Positions 26,606-34,734 of a DNA stretch of 64,000 bases are shown here, one piece after another. The stretch spans positions 1-64,000 of the forward strand of contig NZ_RQHS01000001.1 of NCBI RefSeq assembly GCF_004770895.1, in the 5' to 3' direction. Both the position numbers and the translations under genes were made by a program. Source of the DNA: Leptospira dzoumogneensis (GTDB lineage: Bacteria; Spirochaetota; Leptospiria; Leptospirales; Leptospiraceae). Under the pieces are notes generated by a model that searched no databases, was not told the origin of the DNA, and was given only the letters and a program-made list of their open reading frames with translations. The number at the start of each line of letters is the position of its first letter. Position 1 is the first letter of the stretch.

Positions 26606-27418
26606 TTAATTCGGGCGGAGAAAATCATAGGCTTGGCTTCCACAAGAAAATGATAAAGTTTTCGGTGTTAGGCAAGTTAAGATAAGAGGATGTTTTGCCT
26701 TGTACTGCTCCACTAAAATTTGAACAGTATGTTCCTTTGCCAGCTCTGCAGCCCAATCATGATAGCTGATCGGTATTCCAGGGTGAACAGTTTTGAGACT
26801 TCTATGACTGTCGGAGGTATCCTTGTTCAGACATGCATGGGTTGCAAACGTATAATTGCCGTGTAGACCTTCTTCCGCATCAAAACAATTTCCGGCTTCT
26901 TCCGTATGTTCTATGATGGGTAGAAGATTAAAATAACCCGTTTGGATCTCTTTCATACTTAGAAAGATCCAAGGATGTTCGATCGGAGCGAGAATGCTTA
27001 CCATAGGATAATTCTCCGGCCAATTGGAATGGGAATAAAAATCCTGAGCGATATGTAACGCCATTCCTAATTTCATCAGCCCAGTAATATGGCTGGTCTC
27101 TCTATAAGAGTCGTCCTTTAAGGTCCTAAAACGATCCGCACATCCTAGAATATTATCATTATCGCAATGATATGCGTCATTATTCATGAAGGCTGCATCC
27201 GCTCTCAAATTACCTTGGACGATCAACTCCATACAGTCGGCTCTAAGATCCCAATCGGTCTTATTCGCAAATTCGAGAAATGCTTCCTGCGTAATACTAA
27301 TATGAGTATGCGGGCCCTTCTTCCCAAAAGCTCTTAGGGGAGATAGAGAAGATAAAAAATAAGCGAAAAATCCAAACGCCAAAAATTTTAGAAAAATGAA
27401 GTTAGTTTTACTGCTCAT
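26606..27418 (-). CDS. Zinc-dependent phospholipase C / Het-C-like exported protein
   Basis: This protein has about 270 residues with an N-terminal signal or anchor ending near SLSPLRAFG. The mature part opens with THISITQEAF, a helix carrying a metal-type histidine. It contains GMALHIAQDFYSHSNWPE, whose H-x-x-x-D matches the metal-binding helix of bacterial phospholipase C, S1/P1 nucleases and Het-C-like proteins. Six cysteines suggest disulfides in the periplasm. Likely activity is phosphate-ester hydrolysis, but substrate and even activity are unproven. The ATG at 27418 sits inside a perfect 14-bp inverted repeat. A TTG at 27430 would add four residues. No normal Shine-Dalgarno sequence is present. 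Confidence 0.68.
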   Translation of the reverse strand: MSSKTNFIFLKFLAFGFFAYFLSSLSPLRAFGKKGPHTHISITQEAFLEFANKTDWDLRADCMELIVQGNLRADAAFMNNDAYHCDNDNILGCADRFRTLKDDSYRETSHITGLMKLGMALHIAQDFYSHSNWPENYPMVSILAPIEHPWIFLSMKEIQTGYFNLLPIIEHTEEAGNCFDAEEGLHGNYTFATHACLNKDTSDSHRSLKTVHPGIPISYHDWAAELAKEHTVQILVEQYKAKHPLILTCLTPKTLSFSCGSQAYDFLRPN

Positions 27419-27447
27419 ATATGTAATCAACCAATTACATATATGAG
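27414..27447 (-). promoter_or_regulatory. 14-bp perfect inverted repeat covering a start codon
   Basis: CTCATATATGTAAT and ATTACATATATGAG are perfectly inverted around a 6-nt spacer. On the transcript the downstream arm contains the start codon of the phospholipase C-like gene, so a folded message would hide it. The upstream arm carries a matching ATATATG. Translational control, for example by temperature, or a DNA operator are both possible. Confidence 0.55.
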
Positions 27448-27596
27448 ACCTATGATTTTCGATAAGTACGCAAATAATTACATAATGAAGAAGAAAATAT
27501 TAGATCCTTCTCCGGGCTTTGGTCGAGACCGAAGTCTATAGACTGTATTCTATTTTTTTAATGTAGGGGATGTGAGGTATTTCGTGTGACCTGAGA

Positions 27597-28229
27597 TCAG
27601 GAGCCGTTCTTTTTCCAGTCCCAAATCCCATTAGATTCGAAATATTCCAAATCTTGGACATCGTCCAGATCGGATAATACCGGAAGAAGTCCCACTTGTT
27701 TTCTGGCCCATTGTAGTTTTTCCAAACTTCTGGCAAAAACGGTTTCGGTGCTCCATTCTATTCCATGAAAAAGTTCGGGAGTATCCGACTTTAGTCCTAC
27801 TAAATAATAACCGCCGTCTTTCGCAGGTCCTAAAACCACATCCTTATGATCTAAGATCTGAAACGCTTCCTTTAGATGTAATAGGTCCAGCTCAGGGCAA
27901 TCACTTCCGATCAATATTGCCGGACCGGAACCATTTTGAAAACAATACAAGAAAGCATTCCTCATCTTCTCCCCTAGATCCTTTCCTTCTTGTTTACGAA
28001 TAAGCAATGGAGAATGTCCCCAGCTTCCTAGATCGGAAGGATTTGGAAGATAAGAATCGAACCAAAGTACCTTAGGAACATCCAAGTCTTTACATGCGGA
28101 TCTGGTTTTTTCTACCAAGGCTTGGTATACTTCCAGTGCGGCTTCTTCTCCTATATCCTTGGCTAAACGTGTCTTAACTTTTCCCGGGACTGGGTTTTTC
28201 AGAAATATATTCAAGATTGGACCTTTCAT
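27597..28229 (-). CDS. TIGR04282/DUF2064-family glycosyltransferase
   Basis: This 210-residue GT-A-like nucleotidyl/glycosyltransferase has the family start LNIFLKNPVPGKVKTRLAKDIGEEAA, which carries the nucleotide-binding P-G-x-x-K-T-R-L. The metal site follows in AILIGSDCPELDLLHLKEAF, then DVVLGPAKDGGYYLVGLK. TIGR04282 enzymes are named for arsenosugar biosynthesis in organisms where they adjoin arsenosugar radical-SAM genes. No such partner is visible here, so the acceptor is unknown. An inverted repeat (TCCTTGGA with TCCAAGGA, 28265-28290) lies upstream and may mark its promoter. Confidence 0.82.
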   Translation of the reverse strand: MKGPILNIFLKNPVPGKVKTRLAKDIGEEAALEVYQALVEKTRSACKDLDVPKVLWFDSYLPNPSDLGSWGHSPLLIRKQEGKDLGEKMRNAFLYCFQNGSGPAILIGSDCPELDLLHLKEAFQILDHKDVVLGPAKDGGYYLVGLKSDTPELFHGIEWSTETVFARSLEKLQWARKQVGLLPVLSDLDDVQDLEYFESNGIWDWKKNGS

Positions 28230-28411
28230 TTTTGTCTCCGGGATAATGATCTTAAGGCATCTATTCCTTGGAGGACGTTTTTTCCAAGGATTTACCGAAA
28301 TAAAGCTATCTTTTGATATGATGGTTTATTAATTAGAACAAGCTCTTTAAATCTAAAGCAATATGAAAAAAATGAAATCTCAGATGTTCATTATTCTATA
28401 AGGAGATACTA

Positions 28412-28597
28412 ATGATCTTAAATCTAAAAAGAGGGATTCTACTTATTAGCCTAGGGATCATCCTGACTGGATTAGTCGGGACCGCCTGCGCACCGGGAGG
28501 AAAGGACCCATTGATCCCTCTATTCAATTTCGGATACCAATTGGAAAAAAGCAAAACCGGATTTTTTATCATCGTTCCCAAAGGAATTGCACAGTGA
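28412..28597 (+). CDS. 61-residue small lipoprotein
   Basis: This short exported protein has a strong AAGGAGA five nt before the ATG at 28412. A basic-hydrophobic signal leads to a lipobox-like GTAC at Cys26, followed by APGGKDPLIPLFNFGYQLEKSK and a hydrophobic end. It overlaps the next gene by 4 nt (GTGA), so the two are coupled. The tiny mature part of about 35 residues suggests an accessory or anchoring role for the large exported partner. Family unknown. Confidence 0.6.
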   Translation: MILNLKRGILLISLGIILTGLVGTACAPGGKDPLIPLFNFGYQLEKSKTGFFIIVPKGIAQ

Positions 28598-29835
28598 AAC
28601 ATCTAAATCGTCGTTCTATACTTCCTAAAGTCGTTCTGGCTTTATTGGTTTTTTTCGGGATCACTGCGGGTGTTCAATTTAATACAGGATCCAAAAAGGA
28701 AAAGAATCAATTTCCATTAACATTAAAGTTTAACTTACTTCAACCTTTGCATGCAAATGCAGATGAGTGGGGTTTTGTTCGTCAATCCGCAACATGGGCA
28801 AGAGGGAATTCCCTTTTTATGGATGATATCATTGCGGGTATCCAATCCAATGCTCTATTAGTTCTATTAGCGTCCGGTAATACGATAACTGCTACCAATC
28901 TCAGACTCGGAGATGGTGGAGGGATTTTTGATGTTCGTTTAACTTTAGCTAATAGCGGAAATGAGTTTCAACCCAGTTCTTCGGTATATACCTCAACAAA
29001 AATTTTTTCAAACTATCTTGAGTTAAAAGTGGCAAACACTACAGATGTTGCTCTTCAGTTTTATTGGGATGATAATCCGAGACTTGCAGGAGGAGATGGA
29101 GCTTTATTAATTTATAATTTAGCTCGAATTGCTCCATCGGAATGGACCGCGCAAGCAACGATTGAAAGTTATGTTTATATGCCGGATGCGGTTAACGATA
29201 GCACTTATAGTAGTCTCTATCCAAACCAAGGTTTGGTCCAAACTTATTCTTGGGCAGGGCCTCTTGGAACTGACTCTGAACTTGGTCTACATGCTCAGAG
29301 AGGAAGGGTAATTTTGGAAGAGATGGATAACCAAACGGTCTTCTGCTTTAAAACCGTAGTTCGTTTAGATAAAGATGCAAATTTATTTCCTACGATACCT
29401 GCCTTTTCAAGTAAGGCATTATGTCAGCCGGGAAATACTAATGACGAATATTATAAGTTAGCTTATAGCCAGAAGTTAACTGGTAATTTGAATGTAACTG
29501 CAAAATCAGGCTGGGAAGAAGGTGCAGTTACATACCCCGCGACTCCTGCGACAGATACGATTTGCGGCCTAACGGCAATAAATTATGGTTTGTTCGATAT
29601 GAATGGCTTTGTTCGCGATAGGGTTGATAGCTCTGCAATTCCTAGTGATTACGTACCCGCCACTCGAGTGGATGGGCTTTACGGAAGAATTGGTTCTACG
29701 GGAAAAAGTGGTAGTGGAGATGGACATAGCGTAAAATGGGACGATACAAGTAAATCCACAATTGATGCATTAGATACTGTAGTAAATTTTAAGGCATCGG
29801 AAGAGAATGTTGGATCAGTAATCCCGGTAAATTAA
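28594..29835 (+). CDS. Exported protein, unknown, coupled to a small lipoprotein
   Basis: This 413-residue protein starts at GTG 28594, overlapping the upstream stop. It has a basic start and a hydrophobic segment (VVLALLVFFGITAGVQF), a signal or N-terminal anchor. The remainder is rich in short beta-strand phrases, Asn, Ser, Thr and aromatic residues with few lysines. Segments include DEWGFVRQSATWARGNSLFMDD, GGGIFDVRLTLANSGNEF and FYWDDNPRLAGGDGAL. Three cysteines are spread through the second half. Base use is slightly more AT-rich than in neighbouring genes. It could be a surface or secreted beta protein. I do not recognise the family. The pair ends at a strong terminator. Confidence 0.65.
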   Translation: MKHLNRRSILPKVVLALLVFFGITAGVQFNTGSKKEKNQFPLTLKFNLLQPLHANADEWGFVRQSATWARGNSLFMDDIIAGIQSNALLVLLASGNTITATNLRLGDGGGIFDVRLTLANSGNEFQPSSSVYTSTKIFSNYLELKVANTTDVALQFYWDDNPRLAGGDGALLIYNLARIAPSEWTAQATIESYVYMPDAVNDSTYSSLYPNQGLVQTYSWAGPLGTDSELGLHAQRGRVILEEMDNQTVFCFKTVVRLDKDANLFPTIPAFSSKALCQPGNTNDEYYKLAYSQKLTGNLNVTAKSGWEEGAVTYPATPATDTICGLTAINYGLFDMNGFVRDRVDSSAIPSDYVPATRVDGLYGRIGSTGKSGSGDGHSVKWDDTSKSTIDALDTVVNFKASEENVGSVIPVN

Positions 29836-29863
29836 TTCAAATCTCTTTTATTCTCCTTTTTCC

Positions 29864-29891
29864 AAAAACCCCCGGATCTCGGGGGTTTTTT
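29864..29891 (+). terminator. Intrinsic terminator
   Basis: AAAAACCCCCG and CGGGGGTTTTT form an 11-bp stem with loop GATCT and a T-run, 29 nt after the stop of the unknown exported gene. Confidence 0.92.
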
Positions 29892-29948
29892 ATTGCCCGG
29901 AAACATTTTTTACCTTATTACATATTTAGAAGATAGAGGATTCGAAAA

Positions 29949-30440
29949 ATGAAACAAGGATCGGACATCAAATTCGTTTATACAATATACATTGCCGCCA
30001 GTCCGGAAAAAGTTTGGGAGGCTCTGACCGGTTCAGAATATTCACAAAAATATTGGTTCGGAAGTAAGATAGAAGGGGATTGGAAGGTAGGAGGAGGGTT
30101 TAAGTTCCTAGATCCGAATGGAGAACTTTTGGTGATAGGTAAAATCCTGAAATGCGAAAAACCGCATATACTTTCTTATACCTGGGAGCTTCCTCCTACA
30201 TTCAAATCCATTCCGCCTGAATTGAAAGCTAGACTGGATAAATCCAAAGAGCCGACTCGAGTGACTTATTCTTTAAAACAAATGAAAGATCTTACAAGGC
30301 TTACACTTCTTCATGAAGATCTTTTGCCTGAGGATTTTATAGAAAATCCGGATACTTTTGTGGGATTGAATAACGGTTGGCCTGCAATTTTTTCCTCACT
30401 CAAAAGTTTACTTGAGACGGGAAAGGCTTTGCAGTTCTAA
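29949..30440 (+). CDS. SRPBCC / AHSA1-domain protein
   Basis: This 163-residue START-like (Bet v 1 fold) protein is of the Aha1-C / AHSA1 family. The fold opens with FVYTIYIAASPEKVWEALTGSEYSQKYWFGSKIEGDWKVGGGFKF, which is the standard family beginning. It continues with the KCEKPHILSYTWE strand pair and ends with the long C-terminal helix (VGLNNGWPAIFSSLKSLLETGK). Bacterial members bind small hydrophobic ligands or act with ArsR regulators. No ArsR gene is adjacent. It faces the converging hydroxylase gene across a hairpin. Confidence 0.85.
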   Translation: MKQGSDIKFVYTIYIAASPEKVWEALTGSEYSQKYWFGSKIEGDWKVGGGFKFLDPNGELLVIGKILKCEKPHILSYTWELPPTFKSIPPELKARLDKSKEPTRVTYSLKQMKDLTRLTLLHEDLLPEDFIENPDTFVGLNNGWPAIFSSLKSLLETGKALQF

Positions 30441-30454
30441 TTTCATTTAGGTAA

Positions 30455-30492
30455 ACTTCTCCGCTATAAACGATCTATTCAAGCGGAGAAGT
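30455..30492. terminator. Hairpin between convergent genes
   Basis: ACTTCTCCGCT and AGCGGAGAAGT make a perfect 11-bp stem with a 16-nt loop between converging stops at 30440 and 30508. Tails are not strongly T-rich on either strand, so it may be a weak or factor-assisted terminator. Confidence 0.45.
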
Positions 30493-30507
30493 AGTAGAAG
30501 GTATCGA

Positions 30508-31842
30508 TTAAGCGGCTTTGCTGCGGATCTCTTTTACCGGATCAATATCCTTCCATTCCGCAAATAAATGTCTCTGAGACAAAAACCATGCGAGTGAAAG
30601 TGCTCCGAATCCTGCTGTGATAAATGCAGTCCCGGTAGAAACCCCTAAAACAAAAGTAGTCCCTACCAAAAGTGCGATACGGATCGGTTCCAGATATAAG
30701 GTCCAACGTTTCAAATCTAAGATCCCTCCTACGGTCGTTAAGGAGAATATACTAAAGAAGAAGATCAGATACAATAATCCTGTCGGGATCGAATGTATTT
30801 TTACGAGCATTGAGAATGTTCCGACCAGTGTAAGGACAAACCAAGTCACTGCATATGTTGTTAAACTCTTGGAGAGAGATACATCATATTTTTTGAATGT
30901 TTTTTCATCCACTTCAGGGATAGGATATTGTCCTCCTAATTCCTTGGGTCTCCATCCTGGCATTGCTAAGAACGCTTTGATCTTATCCGACCAACGAGGG
31001 CTTTGTTTTGCCTGCTCCCACATTTCCACCCAATAATGAACGTTTGCCCATAATGGATTGAAGCTGCGAAGAGGTTTGACTGTTCCGTAAACAGGAGTTT
31101 CTTCTTCCGCTTGGAAGGTTCCGAACCATCTGTCAAAAACGATCAATGTTCCTCCGTGGTTTCTATCTATATATTTAGGATTGATACCGTGATGAACTCT
31201 ATGGTGGGAAGGTGTATTGAATACTGCCTCGAACCATTTTGGGAATTTATCGATCGCTTTTGTATGGATCCAGAATTGATAGATCAAATTTAATTGTCCG
31301 TTTAGGACCATCACGATAGGAGAAAATCCTATGATCGCCAAAGGAATATAGAAGATCCAAGTAAATAGTCCGTGAAAACTTGCCTGGCGTAATGCAACAG
31401 TGAGATTATATTCTTCACTTTGATGATGGACCACATGTCCTGCCCAAAGAAAATTCACTTCATGACTCAATCTATGCAGCCAATAATAAGCTAGATCATA
31501 CATGACAAAGCAGCTGACCCAAACTCCTATAACAATTATCCAAGCCCAGGTAGAAGCGGAAAGTCCTAATACTTCGGAAGAAGGCATCCAAGAAACTGGT
31601 TCACTCGGCCAAGAAGGAAGATTGAATATTTTCCAATTCTCATATACCCAAAGATATGCGAAGAATGTGATCGTCTTAAAAATGATCCCGAAAATCTGAC
31701 TAGCGATCCCAGCACTTAGATCGTTGATGGAATCGTTCAGACGATAAAGTTTTCTTTTATGATACCAGGAGAATGCGAGTTCTAACCCGATCAGCAAGAA
31801 GAAGAACGGAATTGCGATTGTGATAAGATTTATTTTTTCCAT
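30508..31842 (-). CDS. Fatty-acid-hydroxylase/sterol-desaturase family protein, AGMO-like
   Basis: This 444-residue integral membrane di-iron oxygenase has several spans and the histidine clusters of the family: DLAYYWLHRLSHEVNFLWAGHVVHHQSEEYN, and later THSHHRVHHGINPKYIDRNHGG. The long C-terminal part with more spans, and the WLHR-x-x-HE followed by HVVHH arrangement, match alkylglycerol monooxygenase (TMEM195-like) proteins more than short sterol desaturases. The enzyme probably hydroxylates an ether lipid, sterol-like or fatty-acyl substrate at the inner membrane. It is monocistronic and divergent from a reductase gene. Confidence 0.83.
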   Translation of the reverse strand: MEKINLITIAIPFFFLLIGLELAFSWYHKRKLYRLNDSINDLSAGIASQIFGIIFKTITFFAYLWVYENWKIFNLPSWPSEPVSWMPSSEVLGLSASTWAWIIVIGVWVSCFVMYDLAYYWLHRLSHEVNFLWAGHVVHHQSEEYNLTVALRQASFHGLFTWIFYIPLAIIGFSPIVMVLNGQLNLIYQFWIHTKAIDKFPKWFEAVFNTPSHHRVHHGINPKYIDRNHGGTLIVFDRWFGTFQAEEETPVYGTVKPLRSFNPLWANVHYWVEMWEQAKQSPRWSDKIKAFLAMPGWRPKELGGQYPIPEVDEKTFKKYDVSLSKSLTTYAVTWFVLTLVGTFSMLVKIHSIPTGLLYLIFFFSIFSLTTVGGILDLKRWTLYLEPIRIALLVGTTFVLGVSTGTAFITAGFGALSLAWFLSQRHLFAEWKDIDPVKEIRSKAA

Positions 31843-32011
31843 AATACAAGCCGGTTAACTTCTATCATTCCTCGTTCCATAACTAGGTCAATCTAAAACT
31901 AAAACGAACTCCAAATCGAAAATTCTTTACCTATCAATTGTGTGAAAAAAACTAACTCGTTCGTGGTATGCAGGTTGACTAAAACTTAAACGATGTCGTA
32001 GTTCCTACCTT

Positions 32012-33073
32012 ATGGCTGTTTCAAAATGGATGATTTATGGAGCGAATGGTTACACGGGAGAACTCATCGCAAGAAGAGCGGTGTCTCGGGGTTTAAAACC
32101 TGTGCTCGCAGGAAGAAGCCGGAGCAAAATAGAAGAACTCGCAAATGAACTGCGTTTAGAATATAAAATTTTCGACTTAAACAACCCGAACGAGGTCGGC
32201 ACGAATATCCAAGGATTCCAACTTGTGCTTCACTGCGCAGGGCCCTTCATCCAAACTTCTGTTCCGATGGCAAAGGTATGTATTTCTAAAAAGGTTCATT
32301 ATCTGGATATCACAGGAGAAATCCCGGTGTATGAATCTTTACAATCTTTAGGAGAAGAAGCGGAGAAAGCGGGGGTTCTTCTTTTGCCCGGGGTCGGTTT
32401 TGATATCGTTCCTACGGATTGTTTAGCTGCTTCTTTGAAAGAATCTCTTTCTAAGCCTAAGTTTTTGGAACTTGCGTTTGTTGGATTGAGTGAAGTCTCT
32501 CCGGGTACGATGAAAAGTGCTCTCGCTCAATTGCCTTACGGTTCCAAGATCAGAAAGGACGGACAGATGGTTGGGGTTCCTCATCTGAGTAGATCAAGAG
32601 AAGTCATCGCGGGTGGGAAAACCTATAAGGTGTATGGAATTCCTTGGGGAGATGTTTTTACCGCTTATATTTCTACAGGTATTCCAAATATAGATGTGTA
32701 TACTGATATTCCTTCCGGACAAGTGAATGCGTTACGCTATTTTAAGCCGATCATTTCTTTATTAAAAATTCCTTTTGTATTAAAAGGAGTCCAGGCGCTG
32801 GTGGGAAAAACGATCAAAGGTCCTGGAGAAAGAACAAGGACCCTGGTCAAAACGACTGTATGGGGAGAAGTTCGATCGGAAGAAGGAAAAAGATCCACCA
32901 AAGTTTTAGAATGTAAAGAAGGTTACGAATTCACTGTCGAATCTTCTCTCGCTGCAGTTTCTAAGGTACTTTCCGGAAAAGGCGGAAAAGGATTTAAGAC
33001 CCCGAGTCTTGCATTCGGTTCAGAATTCGTTTTAGAAATTCCGGGATCTAAATGGAAAGATATTCCAAATTGA
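32012..33073 (+). CDS. Saccharopine-dehydrogenase-like oxidoreductase
   Basis: This 353-residue protein has an N-terminal Rossmann domain beginning WMIYGANGYTGELIARRAVSRG, the G-x-x-G-x-x-G-like nucleotide loop. LVLHCAGPFIQTSVPMAKVCI follows, then HYLDITGEIPVYE and LLLPGVGFDIVPTDCLAASL. This pattern is shared with trans-acting enoyl reductases of mycobacterial lipid synthesis and eukaryotic SCCPDH, rather than with true lysine-pathway enzymes. The substrate is probably a lipid or polyketide intermediate. It is divergent from the AGMO-like hydroxylase, which may hint at a shared lipid theme. Confidence 0.82.
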   Translation: MAVSKWMIYGANGYTGELIARRAVSRGLKPVLAGRSRSKIEELANELRLEYKIFDLNNPNEVGTNIQGFQLVLHCAGPFIQTSVPMAKVCISKKVHYLDITGEIPVYESLQSLGEEAEKAGVLLLPGVGFDIVPTDCLAASLKESLSKPKFLELAFVGLSEVSPGTMKSALAQLPYGSKIRKDGQMVGVPHLSRSREVIAGGKTYKVYGIPWGDVFTAYISTGIPNIDVYTDIPSGQVNALRYFKPIISLLKIPFVLKGVQALVGKTIKGPGERTRTLVKTTVWGEVRSEEGKRSTKVLECKEGYEFTVESSLAAVSKVLSGKGGKGFKTPSLAFGSEFVLEIPGSKWKDIPN

Positions 33074-33151
33074 ATAGAAGTCTCCTTATTTCCTTTTAGA
33101 ATTTATTCTTTACATACTTCTTCCTATTTTTAGATTACAAAGCTGTATATC

Positions 33152-33820
33152 ATGTCTTATTTTCTTAAGAGTATATTATCATTTTTTTTAATATTTCTTA
33201 TCTCTTGTACATCCATCAAGGTGCATATTCCTAAAACTCTTTCAGGTGCTCATGAGATCCAAGAACACTGGATGGAGGTAAGGTCCGGTGCTCCGGATTA
33301 TGATTCTAAGGATCCTGATTTCGAGGTGGAGTTTCCAAATGAAGATCCTTCCCGCTTTGTATATTACGAGGATGGATTCACTTCTTGGACCGGATGGGGA
33401 AAGGATTATGAGAATTTATACGGACCAATTTCCAAACTGATCCGAAAGGAATTGAACGATCATAAGGAAGAATATCCGGGAAAACATAAGATCATCATCC
33501 AAAAGTTCAAATTAGAGTCCATTGATCATTGCGGTTACAACCAAGTGAATGTGGAGATGGAAGCGGATATAATCTCTTCCGGGAAATCCTGGCATTACCA
33601 ATTCAAAGACGGGATAGATTCCGGTGCCACAGATTGTATGGCGACTTTTGCAACGCTTCCTATTCTACTCGGATGGATTATTTATCTTCCTTATTTGGGA
33701 CATAGAGGAAGCAGAGAAGATCAATTAAACCAAATGGGCAGGGTGGCTCTTTTGGATTTTATGGAAGAGATCAAAAAACATTCCATAGATGCTAAACGGA
33801 TCTCGAACAAAAAAAGGTAA
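33152..33820 (+). CDS. Lipoprotein, unknown
   Basis: This 222-residue protein has a very hydrophobic signal ending FLISC (Cys19). The mature region is acidic and aromatic early (DSKDPDFEVEFPNEDPSRFVYYEDG), then mixed alpha/beta, with a hydrophobic stretch around 160-180 (CMATFATLPILLGWIIYLPYLG) that may be a membrane-embedded segment. It ends in a basic tail. It lies 8 nt before the HEGGH lipoprotein gene, so they form an operon. No family is recognised. Confidence 0.6.
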   Translation: MSYFLKSILSFFLIFLISCTSIKVHIPKTLSGAHEIQEHWMEVRSGAPDYDSKDPDFEVEFPNEDPSRFVYYEDGFTSWTGWGKDYENLYGPISKLIRKELNDHKEEYPGKHKIIIQKFKLESIDHCGYNQVNVEMEADIISSGKSWHYQFKDGIDSGATDCMATFATLPILLGWIIYLPYLGHRGSREDQLNQMGRVALLDFMEEIKKHSIDAKRISNKKR

Positions 33821-33828
33821 TAAGTAAG

Positions 33829-34734
33829 ATGAAACGGAAAATCCTAATATTCTTACTTGCCTGTGCGACCTTTCAATCCTGTTATTATTCCACCGAAAAA
33901 AGATACACAGTTGCACAACCTTTCGAGCCGAACGACCAAATGTATTTTGATGAGGAAAATCCCCAGTTCGAAGAAGGTAAACCTTATTCGGTATTGGATT
34001 TTATAGGAAGTTGGATCTGGATCGATAGTTTGTTCTCAAAGGTCATGATCTGGGACCGCAGGATGCAAAATCATAAGTTTTCTTTCGAAACGAAAAAGTA
34101 TCTCATGGATTATATCAGGGATAATAATCTGAAAGATGTTAAGGTGCGATTTAATCAGTATGCTCCTATAAGTGATTTCAAAAGGCTTTGGGATTCTAAA
34201 TCGGTAAATCCGATTTTAAAATGGACCATAGGTTTGTATGCCTATGTGGTGTACGATGTACTTTTTATAGGTCGTATTTTTGGAGGAGATCATTATAATC
34301 CTTACTCTAATACGATCCATGTCTATTCGGATATTCCGGCGGTAGTGATCCATGAAGGCGGTCACTCCAAAGACTTTGCCCAAAGGGAATATCGTTCCTT
34401 ATACGCGTTAGGTTATGCGGTTCCGATCGTTGGGGCCTTCTACCCTGAAGCGAGAGCTTCCGACGATGCGATCAGATACTTTAGATATCTCTGTGACAAA
34501 ACGGAAGAAATGACGGCGTATCGCACATTGTACCCTGCCTACGGATCTTATGTGGGAGGCGGGGTCTCTAAGTTACTTCCAAGTTCTCCTTATCTAGCCT
34601 TATATACTTATTCTATTATAGCAGCTGCGGCCAGCACGGGTCATGTAGTCGGCTATGTTCGCCAAAAACAAGCGGAGAAGGAATGGGTTCCGAAAGAGTG
34701 TATGATCGCGGCAGAGCTGGAGAAGAAAAAATAA
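33829..34734 (+). CDS. Lipoprotein with HExxH zinc-protease motif
   Basis: This 301-residue protein has lipobox FQSC at Cys18. The centre contains VIHEGGHSKDFAQREY, an HExxH helix as in zincin metalloproteases, preceded by the strand NTIHVYSDIPAVV. About 30 residues later it has FYPEARASDDAIRYF, a helix with acidic residues that could supply the third zinc ligand. The last third is rich in Tyr, Gly and Ser with a hydrophobic helix (LALYTYSIIAAAASTGHVVGYV). A membrane-attached metallopeptidase acting in the periplasm is plausible, but no named family is recognised and the third ligand is inferred. The gene is cotranscribed with the preceding lipoprotein. Confidence 0.65.
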   Translation: MKRKILIFLLACATFQSCYYSTEKRYTVAQPFEPNDQMYFDEENPQFEEGKPYSVLDFIGSWIWIDSLFSKVMIWDRRMQNHKFSFETKKYLMDYIRDNNLKDVKVRFNQYAPISDFKRLWDSKSVNPILKWTIGLYAYVVYDVLFIGRIFGGDHYNPYSNTIHVYSDIPAVVIHEGGHSKDFAQREYRSLYALGYAVPIVGAFYPEARASDDAIRYFRYLCDKTEEMTAYRTLYPAYGSYVGGGVSKLLPSSPYLALYTYSIIAAAASTGHVVGYVRQKQAEKEWVPKECMIAAELEKKK

